A program made the translations under genes and the position numbers. Positions 57,123-64,000 of a stretch of DNA of 64,000 nt are shown here, piece by piece. The DNA comes from Leptofilum sp965223525 (GTDB lineage Bacteria > Chloroflexota > Anaerolineae > Promineifilales > Promineifilaceae), in the NCBI RefSeq assembly GCF_965223525.1, contig NZ_CBDCWX010000005.1, positions 1,488,001-1,552,000 of the forward strand, written 5' to 3'. The notes beneath the pieces are model-generated. The model worked only from the letters and a program-made list of their open reading frames with translations, did not search any database and was not told the origin of the DNA. Each line of letters starts with the position of its first letter. Within the stretch, counting starts at the first letter, position 1.

Positions 57123-60100
57123 ATGCCATACTTGAACCTCAAAACAACCCACAAACCAGTGCGCGACTATTACAAAGCACTCAAAGAAACCCAGCAGCTT
57201 AGCCTGCTCCACGAAGGAGCGGTGGCTCCTGCCTTTGCCAACCTGCTTCGCGCTTGCGCCAGCCGCATGAACTGGACCTTGGCCGAGCAGTACGCCATCC
57301 CCCGCAAAGGCCGCCGTCCGCTCCGTGCCGATGGGGTCTTTCTGGACGAGTTTAAGCTGCGTCACGGCGTCTGGGAAGCCAAAGACACGGATGATGATCT
57401 GGCCAATGAGGTGAAAAAGAAGTTCAGCGACGGCTATCCCAAGGACAATATCCTGTTTCAGGCTCCTGACCGAGCGATTTTGGTGCAAAACGGCCGTACC
57501 ATCTTCGATGAACCAATTACCGACCCCGACAGGCTGGTAGAAGTGCTCAAACTGTTTTGCGAATACCAGCCGCCCGAATTTGAGCAGTGGGATGTGGCTG
57601 TGGAGGAATTCAAGGAGCGCGTGCCGGAGCTGGCCCAAAGCCTGCTGGAACTGATCGAAACCGAGCGCAAGCAGAACCGCGCCTTCCGCGACGCCTTCGG
57701 CAGCTTCACCAACCTGATGCGCGACGCCATCAACCCCAACCTGTCCGACAAGGCCGTGGAAGAGATGCTCATCCAGCATTTGCTTACCGAGCGCATCTTC
57801 CGCAAAGTGTTCAACAACCCGGACTTTGCCCAGCGCAACATTATCGCCCGCGAAATTGAGAAGGTGATTGAAGCGCTCACCAGCCGCCACTTTAGCCGCC
57901 ACGACTTTTTACGCAGCCTGGACCGCTTTTACGGCGCCATCGAAACCACCGCCGCCACCATCGAGGAGTTTAGCGAGAAGCAGGACTTTTTGAACACGGT
58001 GTACGAGAAATTTTTCCAGGGCTTTAGCGTCAAGGTGGCCGACACGCACGGCATTGTCTACACGCCGCAGCCAATTGTGGACTTTATGGTGCGCTCCGTG
58101 GACGATATTTTGCGGCGCGAGTTTGGCAAAACCGACGGCCTCGCCAGCGACGGCGTGGCCATTCTGGACCCGTTTGTGGGGACGGGCAACTTCATTTTGC
58201 GCGTCATGCGCCAGATGCCCAAGAGCAAACTGCCCCACAAATACAAGCACGAACTGTTTTGTAACGAGGTGATGCTGCTGCCCTACTACATTGCCAGTAT
58301 GAACATTGAGCATGACTATTACGAACTGACCGGCCGCTACGAACCGTTTGACGGCATCTCCCTGGTAGACACCTTTGAACTGGCCGAAGGGCGGCAAATG
58401 CCCCTTTTTGCCCCGGAAAACACCCAGCGGGTTCAGCGGCAGAAAAACACGCCCATCTTCGTCATCATCGGCAACCCACCCTACAACGCCGGGCAGGTCA
58501 ACGAGAATGACAACAACAAGAACCGTCAATATCCTGTAATTGATAATCGTGTATCCGAAACTTACGCTAAAGATTCAAAAGCGACCCTTGTCCGCAAGCT
58601 CAATGATCCCTACGTCAAAGCAATTCGATGGGCAACCGATAGGGTAGGAGATGAGGGAATTGTTGTTTTTGTTACCAATAGCAGTTTTATTGAGGATATT
58701 TCTTTCGATGGGATGCGAAAACATCTAAATCAAGATTTTGAGCGAATCTATATTCTCGATTTGAAAGGAAATATTCGCAAGGATTCTATGAAAGATGGCA
58801 TACCATTAGGGGAAAAACATACGGTTTTTGGCCTTGCTGCAATGGTAGGGATTACTGTGACATTTTTTGTCAAAAGCCCTAAATTTACAGACAAAAAGCT
58901 TTATTATCATGCGGTTAATTTTAGAGCAACCCGTCAAGAAAAGTTTGATTTTGTAGATGAAGTCGGAACAGCAATAAATATCAATTGGCAGGAACTCACA
59001 CCAGACAAAAAACATAATTGGCTTACTGATGACCTGAGTGATGATTTTGACACTTTTGTTCCGATGGGTACGAAAAAGCTGAAAAAATCTAAAGGACTTG
59101 ATGTTGAGTCTATTTTTAAGACTTTCTCATTGGGAGTAGCAACTAATCGTGATGATTGGTTATACCTTTTTACAAAGGAAGAACTTGAAACCAATGTAAA
59201 AACATTGATCCAAAATTACAATTATGAAGTTTTTAGGCTACAACAAGCTGGGAAAGTAAATAACGTAGATGATTTTGTAAACAATGATCCAAGTTTCGTA
59301 AAATGGACAGATCGCCTTAAAAAAGCTCTTGAACAAGGTCAAACCCTTCAATTTGAGTCTAGTCAAATCCGTGCTTCTCTTTATCGTCCATTCGTAAAAC
59401 AACATCTTTACTTTGATAGCTTACTAAATCAACGCCAATATCTCCAACATAAAATATTTCCAACGCAACAAACTCATAATCGAGCAATTGGAGTTGTCAA
59501 TCATTCACAAATCCCTTTTGTCGCTCTGATGGTTGACGCTGCTCCGTGCCTAGATGTTGGCGGACGCCCAACGCAATGCTTCCCCTTCTACACCTACGAA
59601 ACCGCCGGTAGGGGTGGGTCTCAGACCCACCCCTACAATGACGGCACTTCCCACCCCCACAATGACGACACCCCGTCATACACCCGCCGCGAAAATATCA
59701 CCGACTGGGCGTTGGCCCAATTCCGCACCACCTACGCCACCGCCCAACCGTCGGTAGGGGCAGGTCTCAGACCTGCCCCTACGATGGATGACGGCGCGAA
59801 TTCCACAGAAACGCCGCCACCTGCCCCCGACGAAATCAATAAATGGCACATCTTCCATTACGTCTACGCCCTGCTGCACCACCCCACCTACCGTGAAACG
59901 TACGCCGCCAACCTGCGCCGCGAACTGCCGCGTATCCCCTTCGTCCAGCCCCAGCAGTTCTGGCAATTCGTCCACGCCGGTGAACGCCTCGCCCAAATCC
60001 ACGTCCACTACGAAGCCCAACCTGAATACCCCCTGCAACACACAGAAAACCCGGACGAACCATTGGATTACCGCGTCGAAAAAATGCGCCTCAGCAGAGA

Positions 60101-60371
60101 CAAAACCAGCCTCAAATACAACGACTTCCTCACGCTAAACGGCATCCCGCCCCAGGTGTTCGACTACAAACTGGGCAACCGCTCCGCACTGGATTGGGTC
60201 ATCAACCAATACCGCGTCAAAACCGACAAGCGCAGCGGCATCACCAACGACCCCAACAACCTCGACGACGAAACCTACATCCTCCGCCTCATCAAGCAAG
60301 TCATCACTGTCAGCCTAGAAACCGTCGAAATCGTCAATAACCTGCCGCCGTTGGAGATTATCGAGGCGTAG
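57123..60371 (+). CDS. type ISP-like restriction-modification enzyme (single polypeptide)
   Basis: A 1082-residue protein. A PD-(D/E)xK nuclease lies at the N-terminus (RADGVFLDEFKLRHGVWEAKD; Glu85, Lys87). The SAM-binding methyltransferase motif I is ILDPFVGTGNF (about 347-357) after VYTPQPIVDFMV, and the catalytic motif IV is NPPYN (451-455). Target recognition follows. There is no recognisable helicase block, so the closest class is a type IIG/ISP-like enzyme that cuts and methylates adenine. Bases about 58520-59500, the recognition part, are much more AT-rich than the rest. Two REP palindromes are read in frame at about residues 829-838 and 878-887 (VGAGLRPAPT). Confidence 0.88.
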   Translation: MPYLNLKTTHKPVRDYYKALKETQQLSLLHEGAVAPAFANLLRACASRMNWTLAEQYAIPRKGRRPLRADGVFLDEFKLRHGVWEAKDTDDDLANEVKKKFSDGYPKDNILFQAPDRAILVQNGRTIFDEPITDPDRLVEVLKLFCEYQPPEFEQWDVAVEEFKERVPELAQSLLELIETERKQNRAFRDAFGSFTNLMRDAINPNLSDKAVEEMLIQHLLTERIFRKVFNNPDFAQRNIIAREIEKVIEALTSRHFSRHDFLRSLDRFYGAIETTAATIEEFSEKQDFLNTVYEKFFQGFSVKVADTHGIVYTPQPIVDFMVRSVDDILRREFGKTDGLASDGVAILDPFVGTGNFILRVMRQMPKSKLPHKYKHELFCNEVMLLPYYIASMNIEHDYYELTGRYEPFDGISLVDTFELAEGRQMPLFAPENTQRVQRQKNTPIFVIIGNPPYNAGQVNENDNNKNRQYPVIDNRVSETYAKDSKATLVRKLNDPYVKAIRWATDRVGDEGIVVFVTNSSFIEDISFDGMRKHLNQDFERIYILDLKGNIRKDSMKDGIPLGEKHTVFGLAAMVGITVTFFVKSPKFTDKKLYYHAVNFRATRQEKFDFVDEVGTAININWQELTPDKKHNWLTDDLSDDFDTFVPMGTKKLKKSKGLDVESIFKTFSLGVATNRDDWLYLFTKEELETNVKTLIQNYNYEVFRLQQAGKVNNVDDFVNNDPSFVKWTDRLKKALEQGQTLQFESSQIRASLYRPFVKQHLYFDSLLNQRQYLQHKIFPTQQTHNRAIGVVNHSQIPFVALMVDAAPCLDVGGRPTQCFPFYTYETAGRGGSQTHPYNDGTSHPHNDDTPSYTRRENITDWALAQFRTTYATAQPSVGAGLRPAPTMDDGANSTETPPPAPDEINKWHIFHYVYALLHHPTYRETYAANLRRELPRIPFVQPQQFWQFVHAGERLAQIHVHYEAQPEYPLQHTENPDEPLDYRVEKMRLSRDKTSLKYNDFLTLNGIPPQVFDYKLGNRSALDWVINQYRVKTDKRSGITNDPNNLDDETYILRLIKQVITVSLETVEIVNNLPPLEIIEA
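59608..59636. repeat. 29-bp REP variant, unit 2, inside the type ISP gene
   Basis: GTAGGGGTGGGTCTC and its inverse; the central bases differ from unit 1 by compensating changes (GGGT/ACCC), so the stem is preserved. It is in frame and encodes GRGGSQTHPY within the restriction-modification enzyme. Confidence 0.85.
59754..59782. repeat. 29-bp REP palindrome, unit 3, inside the type ISP gene
   Basis: Identical to unit 1. It is in frame and encodes VGAGLRPAPT between PS and MDDG, next to a low-complexity Thr/Pro stretch that looks like a linker. Confidence 0.88.
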
Positions 60372-60379
60372 AGTGTGTC

Positions 60380-60408
60380 GTAGGGGCAGGTCTCAGACCT
60401 GCCCCTAC
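60380..60408. repeat. 29-bp REP palindrome, unit 4, upstream of the transposase
   Basis: Identical to unit 1, 9 bp after the type ISP stop and 45 bp before the transposase start. A half unit (CCGCCCCTAC) follows at about 60414-60423. Confidence 0.88.
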
Positions 60409-60452
60409 CAAACCCGCCCCTACAAACGTACATACGAAATCGGAGAAGAATC

Positions 60453-61007
60453 ATGCCATATGATCCATACAAACATCATCGTCGTTCAATTCGCCTGAAA
60501 GGGTACGATTACAGCAGCGCGGGCGCGTATTTTGTGACGATTTGCGTGAAGGGTGGCGAGTCGGTTCTGGGTGAAGTGGTGGATGGCGAGATGGTTTTGA
60601 ATGAATACGGCCGTATCGTCCAAGCATGCTGGCAAGATTTGGTCAACCATTACAAGCGTGTGATTCTAGATGCTTTTGTCATCATGCCCAATCACATCCA
60701 TTTTATCGTTGTCTTTGTAGAGGGTGGTCACGTAGGGGCAGGTCTCAGACCTGCCCCTACAAACAACCGAAAACGACACGGCCTGCCCGAAATCGTGCGG
60801 GCGCTGAAATCATTTTCGTCGCGCCGAATCAACGAATTGCGTGATACCATAGGCACACCATTTTGGCAGCGAAATTATTACGAACGTATCATCCGCAATG
60901 AGCGTGCCTTGAATGCCATTCGGGAGTACATTCAAAACAATCCGGCCAACTGGCTGGAAGATCAACTTCACCCGGCAGCATCACCGAATCCGTTTAACCG
61001 CAAGTAG
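60453..61007 (+). CDS. REP-associated tyrosine transposase (RAYT, Y1/IS200-like)
   Basis: A 184-residue Y1 transposase: SSAGAYFVTICVKGG opening, the HUH pair in VIMPNHIHFIVVF (His81, His83), and Tyr142/143 in FWQRNYYERIIRNERALNAIREYIQNNP as the nucleophile. RAYTs are single-copy domesticated relatives of IS200 transposases that work on REP palindromes. A REP unit is upstream, another one is read in frame inside the gene (residues 93-103, VGAGLRPAPTN), and a third abuts its end. The TAG stop is provided by a REP start (AAGTAGGGC). Confidence 0.93.
   Translation: MPYDPYKHHRRSIRLKGYDYSSAGAYFVTICVKGGESVLGEVVDGEMVLNEYGRIVQACWQDLVNHYKRVILDAFVIMPNHIHFIVVFVEGGHVGAGLRPAPTNNRKRHGLPEIVRALKSFSSRRINELRDTIGTPFWQRNYYERIIRNERALNAIREYIQNNPANWLEDQLHPAASPNPFNRK
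60732..60760. repeat. 29-bp REP palindrome, unit 5, inside the transposase gene
   Basis: Identical to unit 1, in frame, encoding VGAGLRPAPT between EGGH and NNRKRHG, i.e. between the HUH motif and the tyrosine. Most RAYTs have a shorter loop here. Confidence 0.88.
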
Positions 61008-61046
61008 GGCAGGTCTCTTAGGGGCAGGTCTTAGACCTGCCCCTAC
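61004..61046. repeat. REP palindrome, unit 6 (partial plus full), downstream of the transposase
   Basis: A partial half (GTAGGGCAGGTCTC, 61004-61017) runs into a full unit with one base change (TTAGGGGCAGGTCTTAGACC..., 61018-61046). It supplies the transposase stop codon and ends 16 bp before the next gene start. Confidence 0.85.
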
Positions 61047-61061
61047 AATGGCAAAAATCTT

Positions 61062-62000
61062 ATGAAAAACGGCCGTTACGTACACATTTTCTTCCTCGAT
61101 GGCGTGGGATTGGGTGGGGATGATCCCACTGTGAATCCTTTTGTCACTGCCAAACTACCCAATTTGGCTGGGCTGTTGGGTGATGGCTGGTACCTCACGC
61201 GTGAGCCGATCATGACGGAGTATGCCAGTTTAATCCCCACAGATGCCAATTTGAAGATGCCTAAGAAGCCGCAAAGCGCCACCGGGCAAGCGACGATTCT
61301 CACCGGGCGCAACGTGCCGCAGCTGGTGGGGGAGCATTACGGCCCCAAGCCAAACCCCGCCGTGCGTGCTGTCATTGCCGAGGGAACGCTATTCCAGGAA
61401 GTAGTGGACGCAGGTGGACAGGCGGGACTGATCACGCCATACCCGCAGGGCTATTTTGATGCCATAGAAAGTGGTAAGCGGCTGCTCTCGTCCGTGCCGT
61501 TGGCGGCCACAGAGGCGGGTTTGGCTTTGATGACGGCAGATGATTTGCGGAACGGCCGTGCCGTTAGCCCCGGTTTTACTGGGCAAGGCTGGCACGATCA
61601 TTTGGGCTATGATGACATCCCGCTGCTCACCCTGGCGGAAGCCGGGCGGCAAATTGCCCACATCGCCCCCAACTACCAGTTCAGCTTTTTTGAGCATTGG
61701 CCTAGTGACCGCGCCGGGCATCGCGGCACGTTGGCAGACGCCGCCGCCCATTTAGAGATGATTGATGCCGTGCTGGGCGGGCTGCTACACGCCTGGGACG
61801 ATTCAAATGGACTGTTCATCCTCACTAGCGATCATGGTAACATTGAAGAGAAAAACCAGCGGCAACATACGCGCAATCCAGTGCCAACGTTGCTAATTGG
61901 CCCCGGACACGCTGAATTGGCTGCCCACATTCACGATTTGCGAGACATTGCCAAGATAACGCGCACCTTTTTAGGGTTACCAATTCCCAACTATGTGTAA
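61062..62000 (+). CDS. alkaline-phosphatase-superfamily metalloenzyme (phosphopentomutase/PGM-like)
   Basis: A 312-residue enzyme with the metalloenzyme core: FLDGVGLGGDDP (first metal Asp), SATGQATILTGRNVP (nucleophile Ser/Thr), HWPSDRAGHRG (Asp/His), TSDHGNIEE (Asp-His) and HTRNPVP. This layout is shared by phosphoglycerate mutase, phosphopentomutase and related hydrolases. The size (312) is smaller than iPGM (about 510), so it may be a phosphatase or pentomutase relative. Substrate unknown. Confidence 0.85.
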   Translation: MKNGRYVHIFFLDGVGLGGDDPTVNPFVTAKLPNLAGLLGDGWYLTREPIMTEYASLIPTDANLKMPKKPQSATGQATILTGRNVPQLVGEHYGPKPNPAVRAVIAEGTLFQEVVDAGGQAGLITPYPQGYFDAIESGKRLLSSVPLAATEAGLALMTADDLRNGRAVSPGFTGQGWHDHLGYDDIPLLTLAEAGRQIAHIAPNYQFSFFEHWPSDRAGHRGTLADAAAHLEMIDAVLGGLLHAWDDSNGLFILTSDHGNIEEKNQRQHTRNPVPTLLIGPGHAELAAHIHDLRDIAKITRTFLGLPIPNYV

Positions 62001-62126
62001 GGGATGCTGTAACATTTTTATCCTACTGTCGCTTGACGACTATCTATTCGTTTGTAAACCACTATTTTGCAGGTCAGTTTACATCGAATTTCTTTTGTGA
62101 TTTACACAACAACCAAAGGATTTATT

Positions 62127-62636
62127 ATGACTGTTACTTCAGAGAAATACCGCGAAGCGTTGCGCCAATTTCCAGCGGGCGTCACGATAGTGACGATTAA
62201 AACGCCTGACCAAGAGCAACCACACGGCCTCACCGTCTCTGCCTTTGCTTCTATTTCCCCGGAGCCACCCCTCATCATGATTGCCATTGACCACCGGGCA
62301 TCTGGTTACAAAATGCTGGAGCAGGAAGGCACGGTGTTTGCCGTGAATATTTTGTCACAGGATATGAGCGAGCTGTCGAATCGGTTTGCTTGGATCAAGG
62401 ATGAGGATCGGTTTGCCATGGGAGATTGGGGAACGGCCGTTACCGGCGCACCTATCCTGAAAAATGCCCTGGCTTGGCTGGATTGCACCATTCACAATCG
62501 GTACGAAGCTGGCTCGAATACGATCTACATTGGCAAAGTAGAGGCGTCTGGCACGCCCGGCGAAGGTGAAGCCCCGCTCATCTACTGGAACCGGGGATAC
62601 CGCTACCTGAAAACTGGCGAAGAACCTACTGACTAA
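62127..62636 (+). CDS. flavin reductase family protein
   Basis: A 169-residue protein; AAAGGA precedes ATG 62127. It is the FMN-binding split barrel: YREALRQFPAGVTIVTIKTPDQEQPHGLTVSAFASISPEPPLIMIAIDHRASG, and WLDCTIHNRYEAGSNTIYIGKVEASG, with the final LIYWNRGYRYL. These reduce FMN with NAD(P)H for two-component monooxygenases; no monooxygenase partner is in the window. The YgjP-like gene starts 12 bp later. Confidence 0.93.
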   Translation: MTVTSEKYREALRQFPAGVTIVTIKTPDQEQPHGLTVSAFASISPEPPLIMIAIDHRASGYKMLEQEGTVFAVNILSQDMSELSNRFAWIKDEDRFAMGDWGTAVTGAPILKNALAWLDCTIHNRYEAGSNTIYIGKVEASGTPGEGEAPLIYWNRGYRYLKTGEEPTD

Positions 62637-62648
62637 AAATAAATAGGC

Positions 62649-63164
62649 ATGAGCGAGCAAGAAGCGTGGCCCATAAAAATTATACGCAGCAAAAAGCGCA
62701 AAAAGACCGTCAGTGCCGAGTTGAAAAATGGAGAGTTGGTGGTGCGTGCGCCCGCCCGCATGAGCAAAAAAGAGCTCAACGGCATCATTGAGAAGCTGCA
62801 AAAGCGGCTGCAAAATAAAATGGGGCACACCCCCAAAACAGACGAAGATTTAGAAGCGATTGCCCAGCAGCTTAACGAGACTTATTTTAACGGCCGTCTT
62901 CAATGGCAATCCATTCGTTACGTCACCAACCAAAACAAGCGGTTTGGTAGCTGCACCCCCAGTTTAGGCACCATTCGCATTAGCCACCGCCTGGCAACGA
63001 TGCCTGACTGGGTGCTGAAATACGTGGTTGTGCATGAACTGGCCCATTTGGAAGAGTCCAATCACGGGCCCAACTTTTGGGCACTCGTGAACCAATACCC
63101 CCTCACCGAACGCGCTCGTGGCTACCTCATGGCCATCGGCCTGGAAGAAGACGCCCCCAATTAG
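62649..63164 (+). CDS. YgjP-like (M48-type) metallopeptidase
   Basis: A 171-residue protein with IRSKKRKKTVSAELKNGELVVRAPARMSKKEL at the N-terminus and the zinc site VVHELAHLEESNHGPNFW (His129, Glu130, His133, and His139). The NKRFGSCTPSLGTIRISHRL motif is diagnostic of the YgjP/WLM-related family. It lacks a signal or membrane segment, so it is cytoplasmic. It converges with the STAS-like gene, overlapping by 4 bp (TTAG). Confidence 0.92.
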   Translation: MSEQEAWPIKIIRSKKRKKTVSAELKNGELVVRAPARMSKKELNGIIEKLQKRLQNKMGHTPKTDEDLEAIAQQLNETYFNGRLQWQSIRYVTNQNKRFGSCTPSLGTIRISHRLATMPDWVLKYVVVHELAHLEESNHGPNFWALVNQYPLTERARGYLMAIGLEEDAPN

Positions 63165-63748
63165 GTACTTGCCAACAAAATTCTTATAGTAGAAAACAAG
63201 AAAACCTGTTGATAACAAGGCTTACACAGTTGCTCTAGCCGTTCTGGGTATATCGCTTGGCCAATGAGCAGTTGGTTCGGGAGACGGTTTTGTGTGGGCG
63301 CAACGGCCGTCATGCAAACTGGATTAAATGCGTTCACCGCCTTGCCCAACGTGGAGAAAATCTCCACCACATCTGCAAACCCACCTTGCCGCAGGGCTTG
63401 CGCCACATTGGGTTGGACGGCGCAAACATTCATGTTGCTGACAGGCTCATCTACAAAAGCATCGGCCATGGTGTAAATAGCGTTCCAGCCACCCTCAGGA
63501 TTGGCAGGCTGCTGATTTTTTGCCAGCGCCACCAAACTATACAACGTAAACAGCGTCGTCAGGTTGAGCCGAGGAACCCCCAGCATTTCTACAACAAGAT
63601 GCGTGTGTCCAGTTGCCAAATAAGATTTGACGGTTGTGATAATTTCTTCGTAGGTTGAAGGCGTGATTGATTCATGCAAGGTCAAGATGATGGCAGATTG
63701 CTTTTTTACATTGCTAACGGGAATTGTGTTAACGGCATAACTGTTCAT
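63161..63748 (-). CDS. STAS-like domain protein
   Basis: A 195-residue protein with GGGGAAA before the ATG. Residues about 15-115 (AIILTLHESITPSTYEEIITTVKSYLATGHTHLVVEMLGVPRLNLTTLFTLYSLVALAKNQ ... NMNVCAVQPNVAQALRQGGFADVVEIF) have the alternating strand/helix pattern of STAS anti-sigma antagonists, without a clear DS(S/T)G phosphorylation motif. The C-terminal 50 residues are Cys-containing (LCKPCYQQVF) and unassigned. Partner unknown. Confidence 0.6.
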   Translation of the reverse strand: MNSYAVNTIPVSNVKKQSAIILTLHESITPSTYEEIITTVKSYLATGHTHLVVEMLGVPRLNLTTLFTLYSLVALAKNQQPANPEGGWNAIYTMADAFVDEPVSNMNVCAVQPNVAQALRQGGFADVVEIFSTLGKAVNAFNPVCMTAVAPTQNRLPNQLLIGQAIYPERLEQLCKPCYQQVFLFSTIRILLAST

Positions 63749-63844
63749 GATTTTCCCCTTTTACAATTATGAATTATGAGGGATGAATTATGAAAATCTG
63801 CGAAGCTGATTTTCGTTCGTGATGTTTCCTTCATAACTAAATCG

Positions 63845-64000
63845 TTATTGCAAAACCAAGATGGTGACGTGGGCGGCGATGCTGTCTTGCTCGCATTCGT
63901 TGAAAACTGAGACGCGATGGTGGCCGTCTTGTACATAATACTTATTGCCAACGGCAACCAATGAGATGGGGGGCAAGGAAGCGAGCTGCTGACGGGCGCG
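63845..64000 (-). CDS. ParB/Srx-like N-terminal-domain protein, C-terminal part (5' beyond window)
   Basis: Reading leftwards from the window edge to the TAA at 63845-63847, 51 residues are encoded: RARQQLASLPPISLVAVGNK, then YYVQDGHHRVSVFNECEQDS, then IAAHVTILVLQ. The YYVQDGHHRVSV motif is the ParB/sulfiredoxin-type core (G-H-H-R), usually used for nucleotide binding or hydrolysis. The beginning is cut off, so full function is unknown. The gap 63749-63844 has no gene. Confidence 0.6.
   Translation of the reverse strand, partial: RARQQLASLPPISLVAVGNKYYVQDGHHRVSVFNECEQDSIAAHVTILVLQ

Larger units (their letters stand above)
1568..63310. repeat. dispersed ACGGCCGT palindrome (about 84 copies)
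   Basis: The perfect 8-bp palindrome ACGGCCGT, often extended to AACGGCCGTT, occurs about 84 times by eye count; first copy 1568-1575, last 63303-63310. It is mostly inside genes in all three phases, reading as T-A-V, N/D-G-R or R-P. Intergenic examples are at 6863, 22926, 28993 and 45864. Longest gaps are 8342-12994 (oxidase), about 19765-22925 (SH3b and glucoamylase) and about 57497-60605 (type ISP). Confidence 0.85.

Noticed and set aside
57078..57902. 274-codon minus-strand frame opposite the start of the type ISP gene
   Set aside because: The plus strand encodes conserved nuclease motifs in this stretch; the minus-strand frame has no recognisable motif.
57014..61046. CRISPR array
   Set aside because: The 29-bp units are unevenly spaced, palindromic, partly inside genes and linked to a RAYT; there are no regular spacers and no cas genes.

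Overview
The window looks like a chromosomal segment of a free-living, aerobic member of the Chloroflexota, probably class Anaerolineae in the broad sense (Promineifilum/Caldilinea-like). This is inferred from protein style, not from a marker gene: secreted proteins with Thr/Pro-rich linkers, bacterial SH3 and glucoamylase-type secreted proteins, a C-terminal IYLPLV-type tail, a caa3-type oxidase operon with an unusual subunit I, and XRE, TPR, FHA and DUF368 proteins. No rRNA, tRNA, CRISPR array, complete IS or prophage is visible. The standard code fits, because TGA is a normal stop for many genes here.

Layout. 1-4.98 kb: end of a membrane protein, TPR and XRE regulator genes (-), then esterase, GNAT, ECF sigma, SRPBCC and a small unknown gene (+). 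5-8.7 kb: Hsp20 and polysaccharide deacetylase (-), a second ECF sigma and a membrane protein (+). 8.76-15.4 kb: cytochrome c oxidase operon coxB-coxA-[structured RNA candidate]-coxD-coxC-ctaG-SURF1-secreted protein. 15.5-22.9 kb: transglutaminase-like protein, RecQ, SH3b protein, glucoamylase-like lipoprotein. 23-27.5 kb (-): GHMP kinase-like protein, DUF368 transporter, acyl-CoA dehydrogenase, PRC-barrel protein. 27.7-34.3 kb is accessory: hicA broken by a stop codon, hicB, an organomercurial-lyase-like gene with an in-frame TGA at the second catalytic cysteine, an EcoRV-like restriction-modification pair, an ADP-forming acyl-CoA synthetase and an ApeA-like HEPN defence gene. 34.3-44.8 kb: GNAT, Memo-family protein, M1 peptidase, two mechanosensitive channels around an ECF sigma/anti-sigma pair, HhH protein, Ig/LysM protein and FHA protein. 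44.9-47.9 kb: PadR and TetR regulators with small partners. 48.1-53.3 kb: a glycosyltransferase with an internal deletion, scattered copies of its 3' end, and secreted proteins. 53.3-57 kb: epimerase, a cNMP-binding/PH-like membrane protein and a membrane protein. 57.1-61.05 kb: a type ISP restriction-modification enzyme and a REP-associated tyrosine transposase embedded in its palindromes. 61-64 kb: phosphatase-superfamily enzyme, flavin reductase, YgjP-like metallopeptidase, STAS-like protein and a cut-off ParB-like gene.

Whole-window signals. (1) The 8-bp palindrome ACGGCCGT occurs about 84 times by eye count, roughly once per 0.76 kb, where about one is expected, and it is mostly inside genes; it is absent from the oxidase core and from several apparently imported genes. 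(2) A 29-bp palindrome (GTAGGGGCAGGTCTC and its complement) clusters around the transposase and is read in frame inside two proteins. (3) A kissing-hairpin RNA candidate lies between coxA and coxD. (4) The organomercurial-lyase-like gene is a candidate selenoprotein. Items 2-4 and the dispersed palindrome are the most worthwhile to test.
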